A stretch of 64,000 bases of DNA from Algoriphagus locisalis. GTDB lineage: Bacteria > Bacteroidota > Bacteroidia > Cytophagales > Cyclobacteriaceae. The notes under the pieces are model-generated. The model did not search any database. It saw nothing but the letters and a program-made list of their open reading frames with translations, and was not told the origin of the DNA. Below are positions 36,787-46,147 of this stretch, in pieces. Location: positions 62,001 through 126,000 of the forward strand of contig NZ_FPBF01000003.1 of the NCBI RefSeq assembly GCF_900116615.1. The letters are read 5' to 3'. The number at the start of each line of letters is the position of its first letter. The stretch's first letter is position 1. Both the position numbers and the translations under genes were made by a program.

Positions 36787-38303
36787 GGCCAAATCGTGAT
36801 AAATGAAGTACTATTTGCAGATGATTCCAGTTCTATTTTGCCCTCGTGTTTTTCAATGATTTTCTTCACATAATAAAGCCCGATTCCGAAGCCCTTTACG
36901 TCATGAAGATTTCCTTTTGGAATTCTGTAGAATTGCTCAAAAACACGTTCTTTTTGATCTGGACTGATGTTCCCGCCATTATCCCAAATCCGAATGCGAG
37001 TAGTTGCGCCTTGATCAAGTGTGATTCTCACCTGATCTCCTCCGTATTTCAGCGCATTGTCCAGCAGGTTAGATAATACATTTTCGAAATGGAAAGGATC
37101 TACTAGTAGCTGGGTGACATGTGAAGGGATAACAAGTTCTATTTCCTTCTCGGGAGTCAAGGTTTGAAACTTCTGTACCAAAGACCTGAGGACAGGAATT
37201 GGATCAACTTCCTCCTTTTTCAAGATCAGCTGCTCAGAATTCAGGGTGGCGGTTTCCAGCAATTTCTCCACCATCCCGTTCAGTTTTAGCATTTGCCCTT
37301 TGGAAATCCCAAGATATTTTTTGGTCTTTTCAGGGTTGTTTTCAGGATTGAATTGCTCGATTCCTTCTATTGCAGAAAGTGTAGTGGCAATAGGAGTCTT
37401 GAATTCGTGCGTGATATTTCCGATCAGATCTTCTTTGATCTCGGCGATTTCCTTTTGGTTTTTGATGGTTTGGTAGAGATAATAAAAAGCTCCAGAGATA
37501 ATTAGTAAAAAGATAATTGACATCAAAATATCCACCATTCCACGCTTTAGGACAGTAAGTGCTGTATTTTCAAAGAACATCTCCAGCTTTTGTCCACGAG
37601 GCAGGAATGTAGATTTGGAAATCGTGGAAAACGGCATTTCGGTCAAGGCAGGGTAATTGAATGAACCTGCAATCGTGTCGTGCTCGTATTGGAGCAAACC
37701 GTAGTTTATTGCTATGTCTTTTCTCTCCAACTCCTCTTTTACCAGTGTACTGATTCTATCGAAATCCAGAGAATCCCTTGTGATGGAAATGATAATTTGA
37801 TTCGTCAGCATTTTGAGATTGCTGATGCTATCCGCGGCATCCAGTCCTCTGAAAATATTTATACTGTGAATTTCCTTTGGGTCGATCGTATCAAACGTAT
37901 CTATGTGAGTTTGAAGCCTGAGATTCTTACTGGTATCAAATTCCCCGAACCAGTTTGCGGTTGAAGTGTCCCCAGCTTCCATTTTTTCAAGTGCTTTAAA
38001 GAGGATTTTACTTTCCCCAACTCTCTTAAAGAAATCATTTGCAGAGCTGTCAGGAGTTGCTTTTAAAGCATTTTTAAGTCTAATAGTTGAGCTCTTACTC
38101 TCACTCAGCGTGATCACATCTGTCTTAGCTAAATCGGCGAAATAGACTTCCAATGCATTGTCTAAACTTTGTTGGATGTCCGTAGCTAGTTCCGACTCAT
38201 TTTGCCTGAACTGGGTAATATTTCTATAGACCTGCACTCCTATACTTACCATTAGGGTGAGGGCAATGAGTATTCCTATTCGCTTGAATTGTAGCTTTTT
38301 CAC
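36783..38303 (-). CDS. Sensor histidine kinase partner of the OmpR-type regulator
   Basis: A 506-residue inner-membrane kinase. One TM helix lies at about 9-25 (IGILIALTLMVSIGVQVY), a periplasmic sensor of about 230 residues follows, and the second TM helix is near 255-278 (MSIIFLLIISGAFYYLY). The cytoplasmic part has HisKA (GNITHEFKTPIATTL, His near 299) and HATPase_c (N-box SNLLDNALKYGG, then FGIGLYYVKKI). The G1 box reads DNGGNIS instead of the usual DxGxG, a relaxed form seen in some kinases. The start codon is GTG at 38301-38303; no in-frame ATG lies near. It heads the operon and is divergent from the GLPGLI gene. Confidence 0.92.
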   Translation of the reverse strand: MKKLQFKRIGILIALTLMVSIGVQVYRNITQFRQNESELATDIQQSLDNALEVYFADLAKTDVITLSESKSSTIRLKNALKATPDSSANDFFKRVGESKILFKALEKMEAGDTSTANWFGEFDTSKNLRLQTHIDTFDTIDPKEIHSINIFRGLDAADSISNLKMLTNQIIISITRDSLDFDRISTLVKEELERKDIAINYGLLQYEHDTIAGSFNYPALTEMPFSTISKSTFLPRGQKLEMFFENTALTVLKRGMVDILMSIIFLLIISGAFYYLYQTIKNQKEIAEIKEDLIGNITHEFKTPIATTLSAIEGIEQFNPENNPEKTKKYLGISKGQMLKLNGMVEKLLETATLNSEQLILKKEEVDPIPVLRSLVQKFQTLTPEKEIELVIPSHVTQLLVDPFHFENVLSNLLDNALKYGGDQVRITLDQGATTRIRIWDNGGNISPDQKERVFEQFYRIPKGNLHDVKGFGIGLYYVKKIIEKHEGKIELESSANSTSFITIWP

Positions 38304-38342
38304 GGTGCTAAAGTATATGCTAGGAAAGTTATAAATCTGAAT

Positions 38343-38368
38343 GTTAACACACGTTAACAGTGCTTAAC
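38343..38368. promoter_or_regulatory. Three TTAAC half-sites at 10-bp spacing
   Basis: TTAAC occurs at 38344-38348, 38354-38358 and 38364-38368, exactly one helical turn apart, between the divergent kinase and GLPGLI genes. The first two also form TGTTAAC-ACAC-GTTAACA. OmpR/PhoB-type regulators bind such direct repeats, so this is a good candidate box for the adjacent response regulator. It ends 49 bases before the GLPGLI ATG. Confidence 0.6.
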
Positions 38369-38417
38369 TAAGTAGCAGAGCCGTTTTCTATTGGTTTGTA
38401 GCAACAAATTTACAGCT

Positions 38418-39248
38418 ATGAACATACGAATACTATTTCTCTCCTTTGCTCTGATGGGCTCTGTTTTTACCGCAACTGCACAAGGTCTCACCGGCAGAGC
38501 TTATTACAAATCTTCTTCAAGTTTCAAGATTTCAATGGATAGCTCCAAAATGGCTCCCGATGTCATTGCTGATCTACAGAAGCAATTGAAAAAGCAGATG
38601 GAACGTGAATATGTGCTTTCTTTTTCCCAAACTGAATCTAACTGGAAGCAAGTGGAAAGCCTCGGAGCTGGACCTGCTACAGCTTCTTCCGGTGGAGCTA
38701 GTATTGTAATCAGTACAGGAAATCAGGATAGACTTCTTTATAAGAATGTGGCAGAACAGAATTACATCAAAGAAGAAGACCTGATGGGGAAAGGGTTTTT
38801 GGTGAAAGATAGTTTGAACATTTATGACTGGGAATTGACTGGAGAAAGCAAGCAGATTGGTGATTATACCTGTCAGAAGGCAATATATTCTAGAATTGTC
38901 GACAGCAAAACATTCTCCATGGGGCAAGATGAGATGGTAACAAGCAAAGATACCGTGAATGTAACGGCTTGGTTTACCATGCAAATTCCTGTAAGTCATG
39001 GGCCAGATGATTTTTGGGGTTTACCAGGATTGATTCTAGAGCTGCAGAATAGAGGAATGACTTATATCGCCGAGCGAATTGTCTTGAATCCAAATGAGGC
39101 AGTCGAAATAGAAATCCCTAAAAAGGGTGAAATGATCAGCAGTAAAGACTATGAAGCACTTTCGGAGGAAAAGATGCAGGAGATGATGAAACGGTATTCC
39201 GGTAAGCCGGGAAGTGGAAATGAGATGGTGATCAAAATCGGCAATTAA
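38418..39248 (+). CDS. GLPGLI family exported protein
   Basis: A 276-residue periplasmic protein of the GLPGLI family, named after a conserved motif that is seen here as FWGLPGLILEL. A Sec signal peptide (MNIRILFLSFALMGSVFTAT, then AQG) begins at the ATG at 38418, nine codons inside the longest frame, and is preferred for that reason. The family has no known biochemical role; members commonly sit next to TonB-dependent receptor-like barrels, as this one does (20-base gap to the next gene). The protein carries a C-terminal KMQEMMKRYSGKPG tail. Control by the divergent two-component system is likely. Confidence 0.88.
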   Translation: MNIRILFLSFALMGSVFTATAQGLTGRAYYKSSSSFKISMDSSKMAPDVIADLQKQLKKQMEREYVLSFSQTESNWKQVESLGAGPATASSGGASIVISTGNQDRLLYKNVAEQNYIKEEDLMGKGFLVKDSLNIYDWELTGESKQIGDYTCQKAIYSRIVDSKTFSMGQDEMVTSKDTVNVTAWFTMQIPVSHGPDDFWGLPGLILELQNRGMTYIAERIVLNPNEAVEIEIPKKGEMISSKDYEALSEEKMQEMMKRYSGKPGSGNEMVIKIGN

Positions 39249-39268
39249 TCTTACCTAATACTCCCCAG

Positions 39269-41950
39269 ATGCTATTTCTTAAGCGCTTGCTCGCGATCGG
39301 TTTTTTTCTTCTGATTGCCCACCCTTCTTTTTCCCAGAACAAAAACCTAATCGGACAGGTGCTCGATAGTCTCAGTCAGCCAATTGCTTATGCAAATGTG
39401 GTAGCGGTGAATCAAACTACTCAAAAGATCGGTGGTTTTGCGATCTCAGATGGAGAGGGACGTTTCAAAATAGCACTGACACCAGGGTCTGAATATTTGC
39501 TACGGGTGTCCTTTGTAGGGTACAAACAATTTGAACTGAAGATTACCGAATGGTCTGATCAGGAGCAGATTAAGGTGGTCCTGAGTCAGGATGAAACCAT
39601 GCTGGATCAGGTGGAGGTGGTAACAGAATTACCGATCACGATGAAAGGTGATACGCTGACCTACAAGACTGATGCATTCACTACAGGCACCGAACGGAAG
39701 CTGAAGGATGTGTTGGAGAAGCTTCCAGGTTTTGAAGTGGATGATAATGGGGAGGTGAAAGTGCAGGGAAAAAAGGTGGACAAAGTGATGGTTGACGGGA
39801 AGAATTTCTTTGATGGTGATACCAAACTGGCAACCAAAAACTTACCGGCAAATGCCGTTGATCGTGTGCAGGTGCTCAAAAACTTCAATGAAGTAAGTCC
39901 GGTTCGCGGCTTGGATAATGACGAGACCTTGGCATTGAACATTCAGCTAAAAGATGGTAAAAAGAATATGGTATTTGGTGATTTGACTGCAGGTGCTGGA
40001 CCTCAAGAGCGATACTTAGGTCATGCGAATGCTTTTTACTACTCTCCTAAAGTCAATCTCAATCTGATCGCCGATGCCAACAATGTTGGGGAACTGGCTT
40101 TTACGCTACAGGATTATTTTAGGTTTAGTGGTGGACTTGCAGGTTTGGCTGGCAAGTCAGGATCTTCGCTAAGTGTAAGTTCTGATGATCTTGGGATTCC
40201 CATGGCTCAGCGGAACAATGCTTTGGACTTAAAAACTGAGCTTGCTGCTCTGAATCTAAATTATAATCCGAATAATAAATGGAGACATTCAGGATTTGTG
40301 ATTGGCTCTGCTTCCAGGAATAAACTAGGTTCATCTTCTCAAAGGACCTATTTGAGAACTGATGAAAACAATCAGGAGACGCTTACTTCAGCTAGCACCG
40401 TGGAGAATAAATCTGGCCTGATGAAGTACGCAGTGACCTTTACGCCTAAGGAGGAAACTTATGTGAAGTACAGTGTATTTGGGAAGTTGGCTGATATAGC
40501 AAACCAGAATTTTCAGGATTCTGATTTTGGGCAGACTCGCCAGCAAATCAAAAGCTATCAAAGTCGGCAGCCTTATACGATTCAGCAAAAAGGAGAGTGG
40601 TTTCATGCCCCATCGGACAAGAGAGTCTTTTCCATGGAAGCGAATTGGGAGAAAAAATACACCAATCCTCTTTATGATTTAACCACAAATCAGAAACCAT
40701 TTAATGGAATGGTGCCAGTCGTAGATAGTGAGTCTTACAGGTTTCTGCAAAATCAGTATATCAAGACCCGAACGATAGAAGGAGCTTTTAATTACTATCA
40801 CATCTTAAACCCTACCAACCATATTAATTGGAGTCTAGGATATACAGATACCCGACAAGAGCTAGTAGGAAGTTTGGAGCAAGCAGATGCAACTGATGAG
40901 GTAGATCTTGGAGAGTTTGATAACGATTCCCGCTTTGATTTTCAGGATTTGTATTTGGGGATGACTTATAAGACCAAATGGAAATCCGTGGTGATCAGTC
41001 CTTCACTTTATCTCCACAGATATGCGTGGAAGGATGTGCAGATGGAAGATGAGTTGAGTAATGATAAAATCCTGCTTCTCCCAGGTATGTATGCCAAGTG
41101 GAGTATTAAATCGAATCGCTCGTTAACCTATAGATTCAGCAGCCAGGCAAACTTTATGGATATTCAGAAGCTTGCGCAAGGATTGGTGGTGTCGGATTAC
41201 AATTCGATTTTCAGAGGAAACAGGCAATTAGACAATGGGTTGTTCTTTACTCAAAGCCTTAACTACAATCACTTTGATTTCTTCTCTTCCCTCAATCTCT
41301 TCGGAAACTTGAGCTGGTCAAGAAAGCATCATGACTTGGTGAATACAACCAATTTTGTGGGCATTAGTAGAATCATAAGTATTCAGAATATTGATCCTAT
41401 CAATGAAACACTGACTGGAAGTTTGCAGGCAGATAAGCGGTTTCAGTCGTTTAAAATCTCTGGTGGAGGAAATTGGAATACCTATACCACGAATAGTTTT
41501 GTGGATCAAAGTCTGATTAAGAATAGCCAGTTTGCACATTCCTACTTTATGAAATTCACCAGTACGTTTATGAAAACTGTAGAGGTGGATTTGGGTTATA
41601 CCTGGAACCAGAACTTCTACAATTCTACCAATGCCAAGAACACCTTTAATACGCACTCCCAAAAAATTGAAGTGGACTGGGATATTTGGAAGGGTTTGAA
41701 ATTGAATGCGGATTATACATACAATGCGTACACGAATAAGGCTGCACAGACCACGAGCGATTTTGATTTCTTCAATGCTTTTCTGAGCTATCAGGCAAAT
41801 TCAAGTCCATGGGAGTTCCGAATTACCGTATGGAATATTCTGGATACCCGCGCTATTCGCAGAGATAGTTTTAGTGAGAGTCTAATCAGCACCTATTCTT
41901 ATTTGGTGCAGCCTAGATATGGGCTTTTTTCATTAATGTGGGAGATTTAA
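39269..41950 (+). CDS. TonB-dependent-receptor-like outer-membrane barrel
   Basis: An 893-residue outer-membrane protein. A signal peptide (ending SFSQ near residue 23) is followed by a carboxypeptidase-regulatory-like domain (GQVLDSLSQPIAYANVVAVN, residues about 27-110), a plug-like region (LKDVLEKLPGFEVDDNGEVK, VDKVMVDGKNFFDGD) and a large beta-barrel. The plug pattern belongs to the outer-membrane beta-barrel family (OMP_b-brl_3) that often accompanies GLPGLI proteins; no clear TonB box is seen and the C-terminus lacks the usual SusC end. It is the second gene of the GLPGLI operon. The ligand is unknown; a role in peptide or metal handling cannot be decided from sequence. Confidence 0.88.
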   Translation: MLFLKRLLAIGFFLLIAHPSFSQNKNLIGQVLDSLSQPIAYANVVAVNQTTQKIGGFAISDGEGRFKIALTPGSEYLLRVSFVGYKQFELKITEWSDQEQIKVVLSQDETMLDQVEVVTELPITMKGDTLTYKTDAFTTGTERKLKDVLEKLPGFEVDDNGEVKVQGKKVDKVMVDGKNFFDGDTKLATKNLPANAVDRVQVLKNFNEVSPVRGLDNDETLALNIQLKDGKKNMVFGDLTAGAGPQERYLGHANAFYYSPKVNLNLIADANNVGELAFTLQDYFRFSGGLAGLAGKSGSSLSVSSDDLGIPMAQRNNALDLKTELAALNLNYNPNNKWRHSGFVIGSASRNKLGSSSQRTYLRTDENNQETLTSASTVENKSGLMKYAVTFTPKEETYVKYSVFGKLADIANQNFQDSDFGQTRQQIKSYQSRQPYTIQQKGEWFHAPSDKRVFSMEANWEKKYTNPLYDLTTNQKPFNGMVPVVDSESYRFLQNQYIKTRTIEGAFNYYHILNPTNHINWSLGYTDTRQELVGSLEQADATDEVDLGEFDNDSRFDFQDLYLGMTYKTKWKSVVISPSLYLHRYAWKDVQMEDELSNDKILLLPGMYAKWSIKSNRSLTYRFSSQANFMDIQKLAQGLVVSDYNSIFRGNRQLDNGLFFTQSLNYNHFDFFSSLNLFGNLSWSRKHHDLVNTTNFVGISRIISIQNIDPINETLTGSLQADKRFQSFKISGGGNWNTYTTNSFVDQSLIKNSQFAHSYFMKFTSTFMKTVEVDLGYTWNQNFYNSTNAKNTFNTHSQKIEVDWDIWKGLKLNADYTYNAYTNKAAQTTSDFDFFNAFLSYQANSSPWEFRITVWNILDTRAIRRDSFSESLISTYSYLVQPRYGLFSLMWEI

Positions 41951-42359
41951 TTTGTGTCTCCATTATGATCCAGAAGGTTTCAAAAAGGTTAAAGACTACC
42001 TATCCATGGATCAGGATTCGAGATTATAAAAAGAGAAGTGAAAGAGTATTCAGAATCCGTGATTATAAATTCCTAAAAGCTGAAATTCTAAAAATCATTC
42101 GAACTCAGAAAAACAAAAGATAAGCCTGTCCACCCAAATCAATTATTACTATTTCTGATGTATTAGATCTGGTCAGTTTCTTCTTTTAGAAAACTCACGT
42201 CATTAATACTTCTGTAATCCAATGGGTTACCACAGAACTAAGAATCCTAAAAAATCATAAAATATTTTTTTAGGACTAATAAATTCCTTAAAATGATTAA
42301 GAATTTATTTTAACTGCTTTTTTATTAACCATACGTACACTCACTTTAACCCAAAAAAT
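41951..42359. other. Intergenic region with AT-rich hairpin
   Basis: About 410 bases. A hairpin at 42245-42275 pairs TCCTAAAAAAT with ATTTTTTTAGGA and could terminate the preceding operon. A repeated phrase around GATTATAAA near 42020 and 42060 gives a weak 61-codon frame overlapping the barrel gene's end, which I do not accept as a gene. Confidence 0.45.
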
Positions 42360-43898
42360 ATGCAACCTGATTTTTGTAAAACGCTCCCCATTCTTGCAGT
42401 CCTTTTTATTTTGTCTGCTTCATGTTTTTCGCAGAATATCGGAGAGCTTTCAGAAGGAAAGAAGGAAGTCTATAACACCACAATTGTAATTAACCTCAAA
42501 AAGAATGCTGACAGGGAGCATTTGTTGTCTCTTGGGCTGCGTAATCCGTTAGCTTTTGATCCGCTTTATCTCCCACCCCCTCCAAATACTATTGATACTT
42601 CAACGAATCTTAAAACCGTAATAAAAACCACTATAGAAAAGCCGACTTATTTGACCTTGGGGCATTATATATTGCATATTGAGCCGGGCGACAGCCTAAA
42701 CATGGACTTTGAGGTCTTACTACAAACAAAGGAGCGCTATAAGGATACCATCAACATTAATCATGGAAATGTATTTTTTATATGGAAGGGAGACGCTGGT
42801 CTTTTGCTCGAGAAATATTTGGGAAGCATTGCCGGTTCTCTCAAAGATCTGAAAACGGCCGACCAAATAACTGAATTCACCTCTAGAGAAAGTCTGAGGA
42901 GCATGGCTGATAGTTGTACAGCACTGATTTACAAAGATCACCCCATTCTGAAACGTGACAGTTCTACTTTTGAAACGGTAAAAAAAAATGGTGCTGACCG
43001 CCTTCTCGCACGATTAGCGTACAGGCTTGCACTTCTTTATACCAACACCAAGAACGAATCAATAAGAAGTGCCATTGAAACTAGTGAGATGAATATGCTT
43101 GAATATGCTAGTTTACAAGAAGAGAATTATGATGACCCCGTGACTTTAGTCTACTACCGAAATATCTTTTACTTTTTCAAAGAAATGGGTCTTGACGCAC
43201 AAGCTATTCTTGAAAGGTTCAATGGCAGTAATGATACGGTTAAGCAGTATGTACAGCTCAATCTTTTTTATGACGGAATGCTAAATGAAGAACAAAAACT
43301 AGGGCTTATTGACAAACTGACCTATCCTGCTTTTAAGGAATATGCACTTCAGCTGGATCAGGATTCCAATCGGGGAATTGAAAAATCGGGATATGTAAAC
43401 AATGAAATTAGAGGAGCCCGGTTGTTTGATGTGAATGACAAAGAGCTTGCTTTTGACGAGCTTTTTAAGACGACAGCCCAGCCCTATTTATTGTTTGATT
43501 TTTCAGGATCCTGGTGCAAGCCCTGCCTGGAAGAAATGTCTGTCTATGCAAAAACAAGACATTTGGACAACTCTAAAAAAGTACGGCCTATTTGGCTGTT
43601 TTTCGAAAACGATAAAACAAAATGGCTCAATGTTGTAGAGAGATACAATTTAAAAAAGGAAAACTGCTTTTTGGTAGTGGGTGAATCCGGCAACATATTA
43701 CAGAAGCAGTTCGCTTTGTTGTTTGACTGGGAAGGGGAATTCCCCCACTATTTCCTTTTTGCCAAAGAGGGGGAAATAATAGAAAAGAGAGCAAGACCCG
43801 TATCTCTATTTGAGGAAAACGATGTGGATAATTTGCCTCCAAGAGAAAAGAACAAGAACTCCGGACCTCCAATACCACCACCAATAAAAACACCCTAA
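42360..43898 (+). CDS. Exported thioredoxin-fold (TlpA-like) protein
   Basis: A 512-residue exported protein with a C-terminal thioredoxin-like domain. The signal peptide covers about residues 1-25 (ILAVLFILSASCFSQ); the Cys in ASCF could also be a lipobox. The middle 330 residues are helical and carry no motif I can name. The redox site is Cys386-Lys-Pro-Cys389 in FDFSGSWCKPCLEEM, followed by PIWLFFENDKTKW and the cis-Pro region EFPHYFLF. Bacteroidetes hold many such long TlpA-like proteins of unknown partner. The C-terminus is proline-rich (PPIPPPIKTP). It is followed by a convergent lipoprotein gene within four bases. Confidence 0.8.
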   Translation: MQPDFCKTLPILAVLFILSASCFSQNIGELSEGKKEVYNTTIVINLKKNADREHLLSLGLRNPLAFDPLYLPPPPNTIDTSTNLKTVIKTTIEKPTYLTLGHYILHIEPGDSLNMDFEVLLQTKERYKDTININHGNVFFIWKGDAGLLLEKYLGSIAGSLKDLKTADQITEFTSRESLRSMADSCTALIYKDHPILKRDSSTFETVKKNGADRLLARLAYRLALLYTNTKNESIRSAIETSEMNMLEYASLQEENYDDPVTLVYYRNIFYFFKEMGLDAQAILERFNGSNDTVKQYVQLNLFYDGMLNEEQKLGLIDKLTYPAFKEYALQLDQDSNRGIEKSGYVNNEIRGARLFDVNDKELAFDELFKTTAQPYLLFDFSGSWCKPCLEEMSVYAKTRHLDNSKKVRPIWLFFENDKTKWLNVVERYNLKKENCFLVVGESGNILQKQFALLFDWEGEFPHYFLFAKEGEIIEKRARPVSLFEENDVDNLPPREKNKNSGPPIPPPIKTP

Positions 43899-43901
43899 TT
43901 G

Positions 43902-44210
43902 TTAGTAATGTCTAGGTGTCCGGTATAGTATTTTGAGGACGCTGTGATCAAGTTTATCCATTGGGTCAATTTCTATTTGAATGGAATCACCTGGAAAAAG
44001 ATAAACTCTTTTATCCATAACCTCTATTGTATCCAGTTGAAAAGAGTCAAAATATTGAAATTTATAGACGCTTCGGAACCCAATTCCTTTCGGCCCATTT
44101 ACTGCCTTAACGTCCAAAATTACCCCATCAACTTTCTTATATTCTTTGGAACACGATCCTAGAAACATCAAAAAAAGCAGCAGAATTAAGTGTGATTCTG
44201 AAAATTTCAA
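43902..44210 (-). CDS. Small lipoprotein with TTG start
   Basis: A 102-residue lipoprotein of no family I recognise. No ATG fits: the frame opens with TTG codons only. The TTG at 44208-44210 gives a textbook 19-residue signal ending in a lipobox (KFSESHLILLLFLMFLGSC), and leaves 22 bases after the DUF3109 stop; a TTG twelve codons upstream would add an odd leader made of repeat-like sequence. The mature part is a short beta-rich domain (VDGVILDVKAVNGPKGIGFR, YLFPGDSIQIEIDP). Function unknown. Confidence 0.6.
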   Translation of the reverse strand: MKFSESHLILLLFLMFLGSCSKEYKKVDGVILDVKAVNGPKGIGFRSVYKFQYFDSFQLDTIEVMDKRVYLFPGDSIQIEIDPMDKLDHSVLKILYRTPRHY

Positions 44211-44232
44211 ATCCCAAACATCAAATTTCAAA

Positions 44233-44799
44233 TTACTGTCCTTCAATCTCCTCTACCAATTCCGCATACCAAGCTTCTCCGTATTTGCGGGTGAGTGCAT
44301 CCTTGAGGAATTTGTAGATCGGAACCTTCAGACTGGATCCTAACTGACAAGCTGGATCACAGATATGCCAACGATCGTAATTCAAGGCATCAAACTGATC
44401 GTATTTCGTAATCCGGATCGGATACATGTGGCAGCTGATCGGTTTCTTCCAGGTGATCTTACCATCAAGGTAGGCTTGCTCTATACCGCATTTCAGAATA
44501 CCGCGATCATCGTATAAAGCATAAGCGCATTCACGATTGTCACCGATGGTAGGAGTTCCTTTGTCGCCGTCCTTATCGAATACCCAAGTCCCTTGCTTTG
44601 CTATTGCCTGCCGACCTTCCTCGGTGATGTAATCTTTGACAATTGGGTAGATCTCTTCGATGATTTTGGTCTCTTCATCTTCCAAAGGAGCTCCAGCATC
44701 ACCTTCCACACAGCAAGCACCCTTGCATGCCTCAAGGTCACAGACAAAAAAATTCTCCTTAATATCATCCGAAAGCACGGTATCCCCTACTATAATCAT
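44233..44799 (-). CDS. DUF3109 family cysteine-rich protein
   Basis: A 188-residue cytoplasmic protein of the DUF3109 family, related to YkgJ-type proteins with conserved cysteines thought to bind a metal or iron-sulfur centre. Visible cysteine clusters are [19 protein letters not shown] near residues 20-38, [27 protein letters not shown] and [10 protein letters not shown]. The pattern is complete and length typical. The biochemical role is unknown. It is 45 bases downstream of the DUF4442 gene on the same strand. Confidence 0.9.
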   Translation of the reverse strand: MIIVGDTVLSDDIKENFFVCDLEACKGACCVEGDAGAPLEDEETKIIEEIYPIVKDYITEEGRQAIAKQGTWVFDKDGDKGTPTIGDNRECAYALYDDRGILKCGIEQAYLDGKITWKKPISCHMYPIRITKYDQFDALNYDRWHICDPACQLGSSLKVPIYKFLKDALTRKYGEAWYAELVEEIEGQ

Positions 44800-44844
44800 G
44801 GTCTTATTCGTTAGCTCACAAAGGTAAGCAATCGAACGCTAGGC

Positions 44845-45318
44845 TTACGGCTTCACCAAGTCTTTTCTTCGCACATAAACCCCTTTCTGCAACTTGGCAA
44901 TGAGATTTCCATTCCCATCTTTTACTTCACAGGGAAATTCAAAGACTGCTTTTCCCTCCCTATCTACGACTTCTTTTATATCAGAAATCTGCTCTGGTGA
45001 AAGCTTGAATTCTGCATATACCGTCCCCTTGCCGGGCTTCACAAATTCTATACTTGCGGTTTTATCCCAAACGATGTACTCCTCGCCAAGCTGGATAAGA
45101 ACTATAAACATGAAGAATGGATCGCACATGGAATAAAGAGATCCTCCAAAAGCTGTCCCAAGGAGATTTCGGTTATACCAGGTGAGTTTAAGCCTAGTTT
45201 TGAAACTGGAGAAATAATCTGCATAGTCAACCACCTTAATCCCTGAAAATAGAAATGGAGGATACCAGTTGATCATCCGGATCAGTCTTCTGAACTTTCT
45301 TTGATTGCTTTTATTCAT
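44845..45318 (-). CDS. DUF4442 hotdog-fold protein
   Basis: A 157-residue protein of the DUF4442 family, which has the hotdog fold of acyl-CoA thioesterases. The central helix segment NLLGTAFGGSLYSMCDPFFM matches the hotdog helix, where catalytic residues of thioesterases lie, and the strands TASIEFVKPGKGTVYAEFKL and KAVFEFPCEVKDGNGNLIAK fit the sheet. The substrate is unknown. It probably shares a transcript with the downstream DUF3109 gene. Confidence 0.85.
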   Translation of the reverse strand: MNKSNQRKFRRLIRMINWYPPFLFSGIKVVDYADYFSSFKTRLKLTWYNRNLLGTAFGGSLYSMCDPFFMFIVLIQLGEEYIVWDKTASIEFVKPGKGTVYAEFKLSPEQISDIKEVVDREGKAVFEFPCEVKDGNGNLIAKLQKGVYVRRKDLVKP

Positions 45319-45553
45319 TTGGAAACGATTTTTTAAAATAAATTACATCTCAAGATCCTAAGAAAATTTAGATATCAATTTTATGTCTAGAATAACGTGG
45401 TATTTCGGCGATAAATCAGGTTTATCATTTACAAATAACTCGATGTAATATCATCACTAGTTAAGTTGCAGATAATTAACCTCCTACCTCCAACTTCCCA
45501 ACCTCCTACAATTTTTCCTAAACCGATCGCCAGAAATTGACGTACTTTGTAGC

Positions 45554-45974
45554 GTGCAAGTCGTCTTGTCGTCGTCTCATGGTAATAGTGGGAAGGAGGA
45601 AAGTCCGGGCAACATAGAGCGCCATACTTCCTAACGGGAAGGGGGCTGACTGGTGACGGTCAGTTTACAGCTAGTGCAACAGAGAATATACCGCCAATCG
45701 ACTTCGGGGCCTGCCCTGAGCTTGTCGAAGGGTAAGGGTGAAAAGGTGGGGTAAGAGCCCACCGGTCTGGCAGTGATGTCAGGGGCATGGCAAACCTTAT
45801 GGGTTGAAAGATCAAATAGGTTCCGCGTCGGATTCAATTCCGAGAAAAGTTGCTCGCTTTTATGCGGAATGGGTAGATCGATGGACCTCGATTGTGAAGT
45901 CGAGGCTAGATAAATGGCAAGAAACTAATTCTGGAAACAGAAAAGGAAACAGAACCCGGCTTATAGACTTGCAC
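45554..45974 (+). ncRNA. rnpB: RNase P RNA
   Basis: The catalytic RNA of RNase P, bacterial type A. The ends pair (GTGCAAGT at 45554-45561 with ACTTGCAC at 45967-45974). The conserved GAGGAAAGTCCGGGC motif lies at about 45597-45611, the loop AGAGAATATACCGCC near 45681-45695, GGTAAGGGTGAAAAGGTGGGGTAAGAGCC region follows in two blocks, and ACAGAACCCGGCTTA sits near the 3' end. A T-run follows at 45975-45980. The P12 arm holds a dispersed-repeat-like insert, listed separately. End positions are accurate to a few bases. Confidence 0.95.
45708..45731. repeat. Repeat-like insert in the P12 arm of rnpB
   Basis: Between AGAGAATATACCGCC and GGTAAGGGTG the arm reads GGCCTGCCCTGAG then CTTGTCGAAGG. The reverse strand (CCTTCGACAAGCTCAGGGC) is a phrase that recurs as a dispersed intergenic repeat in many bacterial genomes. 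Here ACTTCG and CGAAG still close a stem, so the insert keeps P12 foldable. Confidence 0.5.
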
Positions 45975-46053
45975 TTTTTTATTTTATGTATATCCGCTTT
46001 ACTTCCAGTAAGGTGGTAAAAGCAATATAGGATATTAAACTTAAGAATTGAGG

Positions 46054-46086
46054 CCGCTTCGGTCTTCGGTCATCGGTCTTCCGACC
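46054..46086. repeat. CGGTC triplet repeat
   Basis: CGGTC occurs three times with a 7-base period (46060, 46067, 46074), followed by TTCCGACC, which can pair back with GGTC. It lies between rnpB and the AAA+ regulator. It looks like a short degenerate intergenic repeat. Confidence 0.45.
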
Positions 46087-46147
46087 AGATAAGCAAAGAA
46101 TCTAAGGTGACTGACCTCATTGCGGATAATCATATTATATTGAACCT

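Noticed and set aside
41938..42123. 61-codon frame overlapping the end of the barrel gene
   Set aside because: Composition is very basic and repetitive (RIRDYK twice), it arises from a repeated DNA phrase, and it has no start signal.
45631..46019. Frames of about 70 codons in both directions across rnpB
   Set aside because: The region is RNase P RNA, whose conserved motifs account for the sequence.
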